NCBI GenBank assembly: GCA_018268695.1
Contig: JAFDWD010000001.1
Coordinates: 1 to 8,561 of the forward strand
Length of the DNA stretch: 8,561 nucleotides
Source of the DNA: Actinomycetota bacterium
GTDB taxonomy: Bacteria > Actinomycetota > Thermoleophilia > Solirubrobacterales > 70-9
Direction of reading: 5' to 3'
The position numbers were made by a program, and so were the translations under genes. Position 1 is the first letter of the stretch, and each line of letters starts with the position of its first letter. Below, in pieces: positions 1 through 6,968 of this stretch. The notes below the pieces were generated by a model. The model searched no databases and was not told the origin of the DNA. It saw nothing but the letters and a program-made list of their open reading frames with translations.

Positions 1-974
1 CCCATCGAAACGATCTTGGCCGGCGCGACGTTCTTGTTCGTCCAGTCCATCTCGGAGACGTGGACCAGGCCTTCGATGCCCGGCTCGAGCTCGACGAACG
101 CGCCGTAGTCGGCGATGTTCGTGACCTTGCCGAACAGGCGGGTGCCTTGCGGGTAGCGGCGCGAAACGCCCATCCACGGGTCGTCGCCCATCTGCTTGAG
201 ACCCAGCGACACGCGATTCTTCTCGGTGTCGAACTTGAGGATCTTGGCGGTGATTTCCTGGCCGGCCTGAACGACTTCGCTCGGGTGGCGGACACGGCGC
301 CATGCCATGTCGGTGATGTGCAGCAGGCCGTCGATGCCGCCGAGGTCAACGAACGCACCGTACTCGGTGATGTTCTTGACGACGCCGCGAACCACGGCGC
401 CTTCCTTCAGCGTTTCCATCAGCTTGGCGCGCTCTTCGCCCATGCTGGCTTCGACCACGGCACGGCGCGACAGCACGACGTTGTTGCGCTTGCGGTCGAG
501 CTTGATGACCTTGAACTCGAGGGTCTTGTTCTCGTAGGGGGTCAGGTCCTTGATCGGACGGGTGTCGATCAGCGAACCCGGCAGGAAGGCGCGGATGCCG
601 TTGACCAGCACCGTGAGGCCGCCCTTGACCTTGCCGCTGGTGGTGCCGGTGACGAATTCGCCGGATTCCAGGGCCTTTTCCAGGCTCATCCACGAAGCGA
701 GGCGCTTGGCGGTGTCGCGCGACAGGATGGTGTCGCCGTAGCCGTTTTCGACCGAGCCGATGGCCACGGACACGAAATCGCCGGCCTGGACTTCGAGTTC
801 ACCCTTGTCGTTCTTGAATTCCTCGATCGGCACGTAGGCTTCGGACTTGAGGCCTGCGTTGACGACGACGTGGTTGTGTTCCACGCGCACGACTTCGGCG
901 GTGATGACTTCGCCGGAGCGCATTTCGGAGCGCTTCAGGGATTCTTCAAAGAGGGCGGCAAAAGATTCAGACAT
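1..974 (-). CDS. rpsA: 30S ribosomal protein S1, N-terminal part (runs off the window)
   Basis: This is the 5' part (324 complete codons) of ribosomal protein S1, the RNA-binding protein that helps the 30S subunit capture mRNA at initiation. The ATG at 974 gives a protein starting [13 protein letters not shown], typical of proteobacterial S1. It follows a good Shine-Dalgarno AAGGA at 981-985 with 6-nt spacing. Repeated OB-fold S1 domains are visible at about residues 21-87, 105-171, 192-260 and from 277 to the window edge. Domains 3 and 4 carry the hallmark patterns [18 protein letters not shown] (205-222) and [19 protein letters not shown] (290-308). E. coli S1 has 557 residues and six domains, so roughly 40% lies outside the window. 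In relatives ihfB usually follows. In E. coli S1 represses its own translation through the mRNA leader. The leader here is structured (see 975-1176), so similar control is plausible but inferred. The identification is very secure. Confidence 0.98.
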   Translation of the reverse strand, partial: MSESFAALFEESLKRSEMRSGEVITAEVVRVEHNHVVVNAGLKSEAYVPIEEFKNDKGELEVQAGDFVSVAIGSVENGYGDTILSRDTAKRLASWMSLEKALESGEFVTGTTSGKVKGGLTVLVNGIRAFLPGSLIDTRPIKDLTPYENKTLEFKVIKLDRKRNNVVLSRRAVVEASMGEERAKLMETLKEGAVVRGVVKNITEYGAFVDLGGIDGLLHITDMAWRRVRHPSEVVQAGQEITAKILKFDTEKNRVSLGLKQMGDDPWMGVSRRYPQGTRLFGKVTNIADYGAFVELEPGIEGLVHVSEMDWTNKNVAPAKIVSM

Positions 975-980
975 TGAGGT

Positions 981-987
981 TCCTTCC
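981..987 (-). promoter_or_regulatory. Ribosome-binding site of rpsA
   Basis: On the minus strand the sequence reads GGAAGGA, containing the core AAGGA, and ends 6 nt before the ATG at 974. It fixes the rpsA start. It is a much more canonical Shine-Dalgarno than the one in the E. coli rpsA leader, which is known to lack a strong one. Confidence 0.7.
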
Positions 988-1001
988 GTCACTCAGGTTT
1001 C

Positions 1002-1030
1002 CAGCCGCCAATGCAATATCGCGGCGGCTG
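1002..1030 (-). repeat. Inverted repeat in the rpsA leader (8-bp perfect stem)
   Basis: In the transcribed direction CAGCCGCC (1030-1023) is complementary to GGCGGCTG (1009-1002), with a 13-nt loop that itself contains the near-palindrome GCGATATTGC. The 3' arm ends 27 nt upstream of the rpsA ATG. The same 3' arm, extended to position 1000 as GGCGGCTGGA, could instead pair through GGCTGGA with TCCAGCC at 1044-1038, so two mutually exclusive folds are possible. No T-tract follows, so it is not a simple terminator. Confidence 0.5.
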
Positions 1031-1063
1031 TTTCTATGGCTGGAGACGGCGGTTTGGGCGTGA

Positions 1064-1092
1064 GCCCGGTTGGTTGAACAACCCATCCGGGC
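1064..1092. repeat. Interrupted palindrome between aroA-cmk and rpsA
   Basis: On the plus strand GCCCGG (1064-1069) pairs with CCGGGC (1087-1092), and inside it GGTTG (1072-1076) pairs with CAACC (1079-1083) around a 2-nt AA centre. The two stems are separated by a small asymmetric internal loop. As RNA this is an extended hairpin; as DNA it is a dyad that could bind a dimeric protein. Nothing in the sequence decides between these, or shows that it is more than chance in GC-rich DNA. Confidence 0.35.
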
Positions 1093-1130
1093 CAGTGCGC
1101 TGTCGCGCGGTGGGGACCCGATGGACGGTA

Positions 1131-1155
1131 GGCCCTCAGCTTGAGACCGAGGGCC
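1131..1155 (-). terminator. Hairpin after aroA-cmk stop, possible weak terminator or processing site
   Basis: It begins 21 nt past the aroA-cmk TAG. In the transcript GGCCCTC (1155-1149) pairs with GAGGGCC (1137-1131). One G-U and one G-C pair can extend this to a 9-bp stem with a 7-nt loop. There is no U-run after the stem (the next bases are TACCG), so it does not meet the standard for an intrinsic terminator. It could slow polymerase, protect the upstream mRNA's 3' end, or be an RNase site while allowing read-through into rpsA. Confidence 0.3.
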
Positions 1156-1176
1156 AGCTTCTCAAGGTTGGCCCGG

Positions 1177-3207
1177 CTACCGCTTGGGTGCCGATGCCGC
1201 CCTGAAAGGCTGCACTTGCTGCCACCAGTCCAGCACCTGATCGACCGATTGCGAAACCGTTTGATCGGAGTTGTCCAGGAGGCGAGCATCCTGCGCCGGC
1301 TTGAGGGGTGCGGTGCTGCGGGAAGTGTCCCGGGCATCACGCGCCTCCAGATCCAGGCGAAGACTGTCAAGTGTAACGGAAATTCCCTTTGAAATCAATT
1401 GCTTATGCCGCCGCTCGGCCCGGTGGCCGGCACTGGCGGTCAGGAAGATCTTGAGCGGTGCGTCGGGAAAGATGACGGTGCCCATGTCGCGGCCGTCGGC
1501 CACCAGCCCGGGCAGGCGGCGCAGGCGCTTTTGCAGGTCGACCAGCGCCTGGCGCACGGCGGGCAGCGCCGATACGCGCGAGGCATCCATGCCGGCGGCT
1601 TCGGTCCGGATGGCTTCCGTCACGTCCTCGTTGCCCAGCATCACCCGGCCGGTAGAGAAGTCCAGGGGCAGAGTGCGGGCGATTTCGGCAATGCGCGCTT
1701 CGGCTTCGGGCGTCGCGGCCAGCCCGGCGCGGCTCATGGCCAGGCCGGTCACGCGGTACAGCGCGCCGGAATCCAGGTAGTGGTAGCCCAGCTCGTTGGC
1801 CACCTCCAGTGCGAGGGTGCCCTTGCCCGAGGCCGTCGGGCCGTCGATGCAGATCACCGGCACCGTCACCGGCTCGCTCACCGAGAACAGGGTCTCGAAG
1901 TAGTCGGGGAAGGTCTTGGCCACGCACTTGGGGTCGAGGATGCGCACCGGCGCGCCGTCGGGGTTGAAGGCCGCCAGCGAGAAGCACATGGCCACGCGGT
2001 GGTCGTCGTAGGTGTGAATGCTCGCTGCCTTCCATCGCCCCGCTGGCAGCGGCTCGATGCGGATGAAGTCGGTGCCCGTCTCCACCTGTGCGCCCAGCTT
2101 GCGCAGCTCGTTGGCCATGGCATCGATGCGGTCGGTTTCCTTCACGCGCCAGCTGGCGATGTTGCGCAGGATGCTGGGGCCGTCGGCGTACAGCGCCATG
2201 ACGGCCAGCGTCATCGCAGCGTCCGGAATGTGGTTGGCGTCCAGGTCGATGGCCTTGAGCGGCCAGGCGCCGCGCGAGATGCGCAGCCAGTTGGGGCCGC
2301 TGTCGACCCTGGCGCCCATGGCGCGCGCAGCCTCGACAAAGCGGATGTCGCCCTGGATGGAGTCGGCGCCCACGCCTTCGATGCGGATGCCGGTCTCGCC
2401 CGCGGCAGGCGTTGCGAGCGCGCCCAGGGCGATGAAATAACTCGCCGAGGAGGCGTCGGACTCGATGTGGATGCTGCCCGGCGTACGGTACTGGCTGCCG
2501 GCCGGAATGACGAAGCGGCTCCAGCCGTCGCGCCGCACCTGGATGCCGAAGCGCGCCAGCAGGTTCAGCGTGATCTCGATATAGGGCTTGGAGATCAGCT
2601 CGCCGATGACATCGATCGAAATGTCCTGGCGGGCGCTGCCCAGCGGCAGGGCGAGCAGCAGCGCGGTCAGGAACTGGCTGGACACGTCGCCGCGGACGCG
2701 GATGGGTTGCGACAGGTTCAGCTCGCCCAGGTCCACGGGGTGGATCTGCAGCGGCGGAAAGCCGGGATTGCCCAGGTAGTCGATGCGGCAGCCCAGGCCG
2801 ATGAGTGCATCGACCAGGTCGCCGATGGGCCGCTCGTGCATGCGCGGCACGCCGCTGAGCTTGAATTCGCCGCCCAGCAGGGCCAGCGCCGCGGTGAGGG
2901 GGCGCATGGCAGTGCCTGCGTTGCCGAGAAACAGCTCGGCTTTGCGGGCGTCTTCCTTGAGTTGGCCGCCCAGGCCCGTGATGCGCGTGGTGCCGGCGCG
3001 CTGCTCGACGCCGCAGCCCAGTTGCGCCAGCGCGGCCAGCATCACGCGGGTGTCGTCGGAATCCAGCAGGTCATGTACCTCGGTCGTGCCTTGCGCCAGG
3101 GCGGCCAGCAGCAGCACGCGGTTGGAGATGCTCTTGGAGCCGGGCAGGCGCACGGTGCCGCCGGCGGCGCTCAGCGCGGGAAGATCGAGAAAGGCGGTGT
3201 CGTACAT
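1177..3207 (-). CDS. aroA-cmk: Bifunctional EPSP synthase / cytidylate kinase (AroA-Cmk fusion)
   Basis: One uninterrupted 676-residue cytoplasmic protein joins two enzymes. Residues 1 to about 445 are 3-phosphoshikimate 1-carboxyvinyltransferase, which makes EPSP from shikimate-3-phosphate and PEP. It has [10 protein letters not shown] (21-30, Lys25), [12 protein letters not shown] (92-103), the catalytic Asp329 in IPDAAM, Glu357 in RVKETDR, DDHRVAM (401-407) and Lys431 in DPKCVAKTF. The Gly98 and Pro103 context is that of class I enzymes, which are glyphosate-sensitive. Residues from about 447 to 676 are CMP/dCMP kinase, with P-loop GPTASGKGT (456-464), YLDSGALYR (477-485), [14 protein letters not shown] (570-583) and the arginine-rich RDARDTSRS (622-630). 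The two parts meet with almost no linker. Elsewhere aroA and cmk are adjacent separate genes; the fused form is known in Comamonadaceae. The start at 3207 places SKSISNR at the usual distance from the N-terminus; upstream there is only a weak GAGG-type ribosome site. tyrA ends 43 nt upstream. Confidence 0.97.
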   Translation of the reverse strand: MYDTAFLDLPALSAAGGTVRLPGSKSISNRVLLLAALAQGTTEVHDLLDSDDTRVMLAALAQLGCGVEQRAGTTRITGLGGQLKEDARKAELFLGNAGTAMRPLTAALALLGGEFKLSGVPRMHERPIGDLVDALIGLGCRIDYLGNPGFPPLQIHPVDLGELNLSQPIRVRGDVSSQFLTALLLALPLGSARQDISIDVIGELISKPYIEITLNLLARFGIQVRRDGWSRFVIPAGSQYRTPGSIHIESDASSASYFIALGALATPAAGETGIRIEGVGADSIQGDIRFVEAARAMGARVDSGPNWLRISRGAWPLKAIDLDANHIPDAAMTLAVMALYADGPSILRNIASWRVKETDRIDAMANELRKLGAQVETGTDFIRIEPLPAGRWKAASIHTYDDHRVAMCFSLAAFNPDGAPVRILDPKCVAKTFPDYFETLFSVSEPVTVPVICIDGPTASGKGTLALEVANELGYHYLDSGALYRVTGLAMSRAGLAATPEAEARIAEIARTLPLDFSTGRVMLGNEDVTEAIRTEAAGMDASRVSALPAVRQALVDLQKRLRRLPGLVADGRDMGTVIFPDAPLKIFLTASAGHRAERRHKQLISKGISVTLDSLRLDLEARDARDTSRSTAPLKPAQDARLLDNSDQTVSQSVDQVLDWWQQVQPFRAASAPKR
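1370..1398 (-). promoter_or_regulatory. Candidate sigma70 promoter inside cmk, reading toward rpsA
   Basis: On the minus strand TTGATT (1398-1393, 4 of 6 consensus -35 bases) is followed after exactly 17 nt by TACACT (1375-1370, 4 of 6 consensus -10 bases). The predicted start is near 1363, about 390 nt upstream of the rpsA ATG. It sits in an AT-rich patch (about 1365-1405) whose codons (TTG ATT TCA GGA ATT GTT ACA CTT AGT) are unlike the C/G-ending codons of the rest of the gene. This suggests selection on the DNA itself. Promoters of rpsA inside the upstream cmk gene are known in E. coli. The call is from pattern only. Confidence 0.5.
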
Positions 3208-3241
3208 GAGAAAAGGAGCGCCTCGCAGGGCGGAGTTCGTT

Positions 3242-3259
3242 GACGCCTTCTCAGGCGTC
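3242..3259 (-). repeat. Small hairpin spanning the tyrA stop codon
   Basis: In the transcript GACGCC (3259-3254) and GGCGTC (3247-3242) form a 6-bp stem around the loop TGAGAA, which contains the tyrA TGA stop. No U-run follows, and aroA-cmk starts 34 nt further on. It may simply be chance or a minor mRNA-stability element. Confidence 0.3.
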
Positions 3260-4135
3260 CGTCGATTCGGTGCTGCTGCCCAGGCGCCATTCGCCGCGTA
3301 CCTGGCTGGCCTCGGTGATGGCCTGCTCCAGGTCGGTGACGTTGCCGGTGCGCATCATGGTCTCGAGGTCGTCCAGCGCGTGGCGGAACAGCTGCGATTG
3401 GCGAAGCACCTGTTCGCGATTGGCCAGCAGCACGTCGCGCCACAGCGTGGGCTCGCCGGCGGCAATGCGGGTGAAGTCGCGAAAGCCCGGGCCGGCCAGC
3501 TCGAGGAAGGTGTCGCCGTCGGGCTGGGACGCCAGCCCGTTCATGTAGGCAAAGGCCAGCAGGTGCGGCAGGTGGCTCACGGCGGCAAATGCGCTGTCGT
3601 GGGCCTGGTGCGTCATCTGGCTGACCTTGGCGCCGACGCTGGTCCAGATCTGCGCGGCGCGCTGCACGTTCGAGCGCAGCGTGGCCTTGATCGGAGTCAG
3701 CACCACCTGGCGGCCGGTGAACAGGTCGGCATCGGCATGCTCGATGCCCGCCACTTCCTTGCCGGCGATGGGGTGCGCGGGCACGAAGCACTTGAGCTTG
3801 CCTTCCAGGCTTTGCAGTGCGGCCTCGATGACGTCGCTCTTGGTCGACCCCACGTCCATGACCAGCGTTTCGGCGCCAATGCCGTGGCGGATGGCCCGGA
3901 AGGTGGATTCGGTGGCCGCCACCGGCACCGCCAGCAGCACCAGGTCGGCCCCCGAGACGGCCAGCAATGCCGAGGGGGCCGCCACGTCGATCACGCCCAA
4001 TTGCCTGGCGCGCTCGGTGGTGGAGGGCGACTTGCTGTAGCCCACCACTTTCTTGACCAGCCTGGCGCGCTTGAGCGCCAGGGCGAAGGAGCCGCCCATC
4101 AGGCCGCAGCCGATCAGTCCCAGTTGCTCGAACAT
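3251..4135 (-). CDS. tyrA: Prephenate (or arogenate) dehydrogenase
   Basis: This 294-residue protein oxidises and decarboxylates prephenate to 4-hydroxyphenylpyruvate (or arogenate to tyrosine) with NAD(P), committing chorismate to tyrosine. The N-terminal Rossmann fold shows [11 protein letters not shown] (6-16; glycines 9, 11 and 14) and DVGSTKSD (94-101). The catalytic region has the HPIAG motif (121-125) followed by GRQVVLTP (141-148). The helical C-terminal dimerisation domain carries SHLPHLLA (187-194) and [12 protein letters not shown] (214-225), family hallmarks. There is no fused chorismate mutase (that activity sits on PheA) and no C-terminal ACT domain, so allosteric control by tyrosine, if present, acts otherwise. 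Cofactor and substrate preference cannot be read safely from the sequence. The ATG at 4135 lies 9 nt after the pheA stop, suggesting translational coupling. Length is normal for the short TyrA type. Confidence 0.95.
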   Translation of the reverse strand: MFEQLGLIGCGLMGGSFALALKRARLVKKVVGYSKSPSTTERARQLGVIDVAAPSALLAVSGADLVLLAVPVAATESTFRAIRHGIGAETLVMDVGSTKSDVIEAALQSLEGKLKCFVPAHPIAGKEVAGIEHADADLFTGRQVVLTPIKATLRSNVQRAAQIWTSVGAKVSQMTHQAHDSAFAAVSHLPHLLAFAYMNGLASQPDGDTFLELAGPGFRDFTRIAAGEPTLWRDVLLANREQVLRQSQLFRHALDDLETMMRTGNVTDLEQAITEASQVRGEWRLGSSTESTDA

Positions 4136-4144
4136 GGTCCGACC

Positions 4145-5263
4145 CTAGGCTTTGACGGGGTAGGCGCCAAGCACCTTGTAGAAGGCGCAGAGCTGGCGCA
4201 ACTCGGCCAGCGCGGCGGCCACGTGCGGCTGCGAGGGGTGCCCGTCGAGGTCGATGTAGAAGTAGTACTCCCACTGGCCCGTGCGCGCGGGACGCGACTC
4301 GAAGCGGGTCATGGAGACGTTGTTCGTCTTCAGCGGCACCAGCAGGTCGTGCACCGCCCCGGGCTGGTTGGGCACCGAGACCACCAGGCTGGTGCAGTCG
4401 TGGCCCGAGGCCGGCGGCATGGCCAGCGTGCTGGGCAGGGTGATGATGGCAAAGCGGGTGCGGTTGTAGGCGTCGTCCTGGATCGCATGGGCGACGATGT
4501 GCAGGCCGTATTGCGTGGCCGCGCGCTCGCTGGCCAGGCCCGCCCAGGCGGGGTTGGTGGCGGCCAGGCGTGCACCCTCGGCATTGCTGGAGACGGCGCG
4601 GCGCTCGGCATGCGGCAGGTGCTTGGACAACCAGGCCTGGCACTGGGCCAGCGCCTGCGGGTGGGCCAGCACCGCCTCGATGCCTTCCAGCGAGTTTTCC
4701 TTGCGCAGCAGGTTGTGCCGGATCAGCAGGCTCACTTCCCCCACGACGTGCGTGGGCGAATGCAGGAACATGTCGAGCGAGCGCGTGACCACGCCTTCGT
4801 TGGAGTTCTCGACGCCCACCACGCCGTACTGGGCGCTGCCGCTGGCGGTGGCATGGAACACTTCGTCGAAGCTGGCGCAGTAGATGAGGTCGGCCGCGCC
4901 GCCGAAATACTCGATGGCCGCCTGCTCGCAGAAGGTGCCTTCGGGACCGAGCACCGCCACGCGCTGCGGCGACTCGAGCGCCAGGCAGGCCGACATGATC
5001 TCGCGCCAGATGGCCGCGACATGGGCGCTCTTGAGCGGGCCCTGGTTGCTCCTGGTCATCTTCTCGATGACCTGGGCCACCCGGTCGGGGCGGAAGTAGG
5101 GCGTGCCCTCGCGCTTCTTGACCTCTCCCACCTGTTCGGCGACGTGCGCGCGCTGGTTCAGCAGCTGCAGGAGCTGCTGGTCCAGCGAGTCGATCTGCAC
5201 GCGCAGATCGGCCAGGCTGGAGGAAGGGTCGGATGGAGGGGTGGGCGCAGCGGGGGAAGTCAT
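4145..5263 (-). CDS. pheA: Bifunctional chorismate mutase / prephenate dehydratase (P-protein)
   Basis: This 372-residue protein converts chorismate to prephenate and then to phenylpyruvate, the phenylalanine branch. After a Pro/Ser-rich start, an AroQ-type helical chorismate mutase occupies about residues 17-98 (LRVQIDSLDQQLLQLLNQRA, then YFRPDR). Prephenate dehydratase follows at about 101-280, with LGPEGTFCEQAA (105-116), VENSNEGVVTRSLD (151-164) and the catalytic TRF motif in NRTRFAII (267-274). A C-terminal ACT domain (about 290-372) has NQPGAVHDLL (299-308) and the ESRP motif (322-325), which in this family bind phenylalanine for feedback inhibition. The ATG at 5263 is 5 nt past the serC stop and has no clear Shine-Dalgarno, so re-initiation after serC is likely. 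No leader peptide or attenuator precedes it, unlike E. coli pheA, so control is probably at the enzyme and operon level. Length is typical. Confidence 0.97.
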   Translation of the reverse strand: MTSPAAPTPPSDPSSSLADLRVQIDSLDQQLLQLLNQRAHVAEQVGEVKKREGTPYFRPDRVAQVIEKMTRSNQGPLKSAHVAAIWREIMSACLALESPQRVAVLGPEGTFCEQAAIEYFGGAADLIYCASFDEVFHATASGSAQYGVVGVENSNEGVVTRSLDMFLHSPTHVVGEVSLLIRHNLLRKENSLEGIEAVLAHPQALAQCQAWLSKHLPHAERRAVSSNAEGARLAATNPAWAGLASERAATQYGLHIVAHAIQDDAYNRTRFAIITLPSTLAMPPASGHDCTSLVVSVPNQPGAVHDLLVPLKTNNVSMTRFESRPARTGQWEYYFYIDLDGHPSQPHVAAALAELRQLCAFYKVLGAYPVKA

Positions 5264-5268
5264 GCGGA

Positions 5269-6390
5269 TCAAGCGTGGAGTCGCTCGAATTCTCGCATGT
5301 AGCCCACCAATGCCTGCACGCCGGCCAACGGCATGGCGTTGTAGATGCTCGCGCGCATGCCGCCCACGGACTTGTGGCCCTTGAGCTGCAGCAGTCCGGC
5401 CTCGCGCGCACCGGCCAGGAAGGCCTCGTTGCGGCTTTCGTCGGCCAGGAAGAAGGGCACGTTCATGCGCGAGCGGCACTCGGGCGCGACCTTGTTCGAG
5501 TAGAAGGCCGAGTCGTCGATGAAGCCGTACAGCAGGCTGGCCTTGGCGACGTTGCGTGCCTCCATGGCGGCCACGCCGGTGAGTTCGCCCTCGGTCTGCT
5601 CGAGCAGCCACTCGAAGGTGAGCCCTGCCATGTAGATGCCCCAGGTGGGCGGCGTGTTGTACATGGACTGGTTGTCGGCCACCGTGCGGTAGTTGAACGC
5701 GCTCGGGCAGATCTCCAGGGCATGCCCCAGCAGGTCGTCGCGCACCACCACCATCGTCAGGCCGGCGGGACCGATGTTCTTCTGGGCGCCGCCGAAGGCC
5801 AGGCCGACCCGGCGCCAGTCGACGCCGCGAGAGGCCACGTGCGACGAGAAGTCGATGACCAGCGGCGCCGAGCTGCCCAGCGCGGCCAGGTCGGGCAGCT
5901 GCTGGAACTCGACGCCGTGGATGGTCTCGTTGGAGCACAGGTGCACGTACGAGGCGCCATCGCTGAGCTGCCAGGTGGCCGGATCGGGCAGCCGCGTGTG
6001 GCCGTTGTCGGCGTTGCTGGCGGCAACGTGCGCGCTGCAGTAGCGCTGCGCTTCCTTGACCGACTTCTGGCTCCAGGAGCCGGTGACGACGAAATCGACC
6101 GTCTTGCCGCGCGAGAGGTTGAGCGGAACGATGGCGTTCTCGCCCAGGCCGCCGCCCTGCATGAACAGCACGTGGAAGTGCTGCGGAATGGCCAGCAGCG
6201 TGCGCAGGTCGGCTTCGGCCTTGGCCAGGATGGCGCCGAACTCCTTGCCGCGATGGCTCATTTCCATCACGCCCATGCCGCTGCCGTGCCAGTCGAGCAT
6301 TTCGGCGGCGGCGCGCTCGAGCACCTCTGCCGGCATGGCGGCAGGGCCCGCGGAAAAGTTGTACGGGCGCTGGCCCTTGGCCGCGCTCAC
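5269..6390 (-). CDS. serC: Phosphoserine aminotransferase
   Basis: This 373-residue PLP enzyme of class V transaminases interconverts 3-phosphohydroxypyruvate and phosphoserine with glutamate. It supplies serine and, through 4-phosphohydroxythreonine, also PLP synthesis. Visible landmarks are [11 protein letters not shown] (10-20), [10 protein letters not shown] (42-51, with the His-Arg substrate pair), [14 protein letters not shown] (79-92), the PLP-ring Asp180 in VIDFSSH, the Schiff-base Lys204 in [11 protein letters not shown] (200-210), NTPPTW (245-250) and [15 protein letters not shown] (338-352). The GENAIVP version of the phosphate loop differs from E. coli (GQFAAVP) but is of the type I recall from other Betaproteobacteria. 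The GTG start at 6390 overlaps the upstream stop by 4 nt (GTGA). It gives a slightly longer N-terminus than E. coli SerC, and no better start lies near YNFSAGP. Length is normal. Confidence 0.97.
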   Translation of the reverse strand: MSAAKGQRPYNFSAGPAAMPAEVLERAAAEMLDWHGSGMGVMEMSHRGKEFGAILAKAEADLRTLLAIPQHFHVLFMQGGGLGENAIVPLNLSRGKTVDFVVTGSWSQKSVKEAQRYCSAHVAASNADNGHTRLPDPATWQLSDGASYVHLCSNETIHGVEFQQLPDLAALGSSAPLVIDFSSHVASRGVDWRRVGLAFGGAQKNIGPAGLTMVVVRDDLLGHALEICPSAFNYRTVADNQSMYNTPPTWGIYMAGLTFEWLLEQTEGELTGVAAMEARNVAKASLLYGFIDDSAFYSNKVAPECRSRMNVPFFLADESRNEAFLAGAREAGLLQLKGHKSVGGMRASIYNAMPLAGVQALVGYMREFERLHA

Positions 6391-6968
6391 TTCTTGGCCG
6401 GCGCCTTGGCCGGGGCGGCGGGGGCCTTGCCGCCACCGTCCGTCGGGGCGCCCAGGGCCTTGGCCACGCTGGTGTCCAGCGCGCGGATCTTGGGCTCGAT
6501 GGTGGCGCGGGTGTCCTCGACCACCTTCTTGGTCAGCGCGGTCTGCATCTGCGGATTCATGTCCTGGTACTTCTTGGCCAGGGGAGAGCTGATCCAGGCG
6601 ACCAGCTGCTTGAGCTCTTCTTCGGAGAAGTTCTGCTCCAGGATCGGGCCCAGCGTGGTGGGCGCAGCCTGCAGGGCCTTGTCGCGAACGATCGGGTAGG
6701 ACTCGTCGAAGTACTTCTTCAGCTCGGCGTCGGCCGCCTTGGCCGCGGCTTCACGCTTTTCGGCGGGGACCTGCGTCTGCAGGTAGCCAGAGCCTGCCTG
6801 CGCGATCGGGTCGCTGGCCTGCTGGACCAGGGCGCGCGCCAGCGCTTCGATGCCGGGCTTTTGCAGGTCGAGGAACTGCTTGATCAGCGCGGCCTTGCCG
6901 TCTTGTGCCCAGCTGAAGGAAGAAGCGGTGAGGGCAGCAGCCAGCACGGCAAGTTTGATCTTGTTCAC
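6387..6968 (-). CDS. DUF2059-family exported protein of unknown function
   Basis: This 193-residue protein starts at GTG 6968, supported by GGAG at 6977-6980 with 8-nt spacing and by the signal peptide beginning at that codon. Basic MNKIK is followed by a hydrophobic stretch (6-18) and a likely signal peptidase I site after SWA (19-21), giving mature QDGKAAL. The mature part is mostly helical. It contains the DUF2059 signature around residues 114-139, [20 protein letters not shown] followed by YQDMNP, with conserved Phe-Ser, the leucines, Ser-Pro and Asn-Pro. The tail (about 177-193) is a low-complexity Lys/Ala/Pro stretch ending [13 protein letters not shown], positively charged and probably disordered. 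There are no cysteines in the mature part and no lipobox, so it is probably a soluble periplasmic or secreted protein. Its function is unknown. It overlaps gyrA upstream and serC downstream by 4 nt each, so it is probably co-translated with them. Confidence 0.88.
   Translation of the reverse strand: MNKIKLAVLAAALTASSFSWAQDGKAALIKQFLDLQKPGIEALARALVQQASDPIAQAGSGYLQTQVPAEKREAAAKAADAELKKYFDESYPIVRDKALQAAPTTLGPILEQNFSEEELKQLVAWISSPLAKKYQDMNPQMQTALTKKVVEDTRATIEPKIRALDTSVAKALGAPTDGGGKAPAAPAKAPAKK

Larger units (their letters stand above)
975..1176 (-). promoter_or_regulatory. aroA-cmk / rpsA intergenic region, probable structured rpsA leader
   Basis: This is the only gap above 50 nt in the window. 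It separates the TAG of aroA-cmk from the ATG of rpsA and contains no credible ORF. It holds three inverted repeats (1131-1155, 1064-1092 and 1002-1030) and the rpsA ribosome-binding site. I could not find a convincing -35/-10 pair inside it. A better promoter candidate lies further upstream, within cmk (1370-1398). If that promoter is used, this whole stretch is 5' untranslated leader. A regulatory role for S1 autoregulation is an inference from E. coli, where S1 recognises a folded leader of its own mRNA. Confidence 0.5.

Noticed and set aside
60..977. A 305-codon plus-strand open frame across rpsA
   Set aside because: It is the antisense shadow of rpsA. The minus strand in this stretch encodes clear S1 domains, and the plus-strand product resembles no known family.
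1365..1370. A perfect TTGACA on the minus strand as a second -35 box
   Set aside because: No acceptable -10 follows at 16-18 nt (the sequence there is GC-rich, GAGGCG-like). The better match is the upstream TTGATT/TACACT pair.
5264..5268. Search for a phenylalanine leader peptide/attenuator before pheA
   Set aside because: Only 5 nt separate serC and pheA, and no Phe-rich short ORF or terminator/antiterminator is present.
6132..6156. Unusual SerC phosphate-binding loop (GLGENA rather than E. coli GRGQFA)
   Set aside because: From memory, other betaproteobacterial SerC proteins share an ENAIVP loop, and all catalytic residues (Asp180, Lys204, His-Arg pair) are present. I treat it as lineage variation.
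1399..6699. Very long plus-strand open frames (about 614, 839 and 488 codons) antisense to aroA-cmk, tyrA, pheA and serC
   Set aside because: They mirror genes with strong G/C third-position bias, which removes stop codons from the antisense frame. Their translations are low-complexity Ala/Gly/Arg/Gln/His mixtures with no family motif, while the minus strand has complete conserved enzymes.
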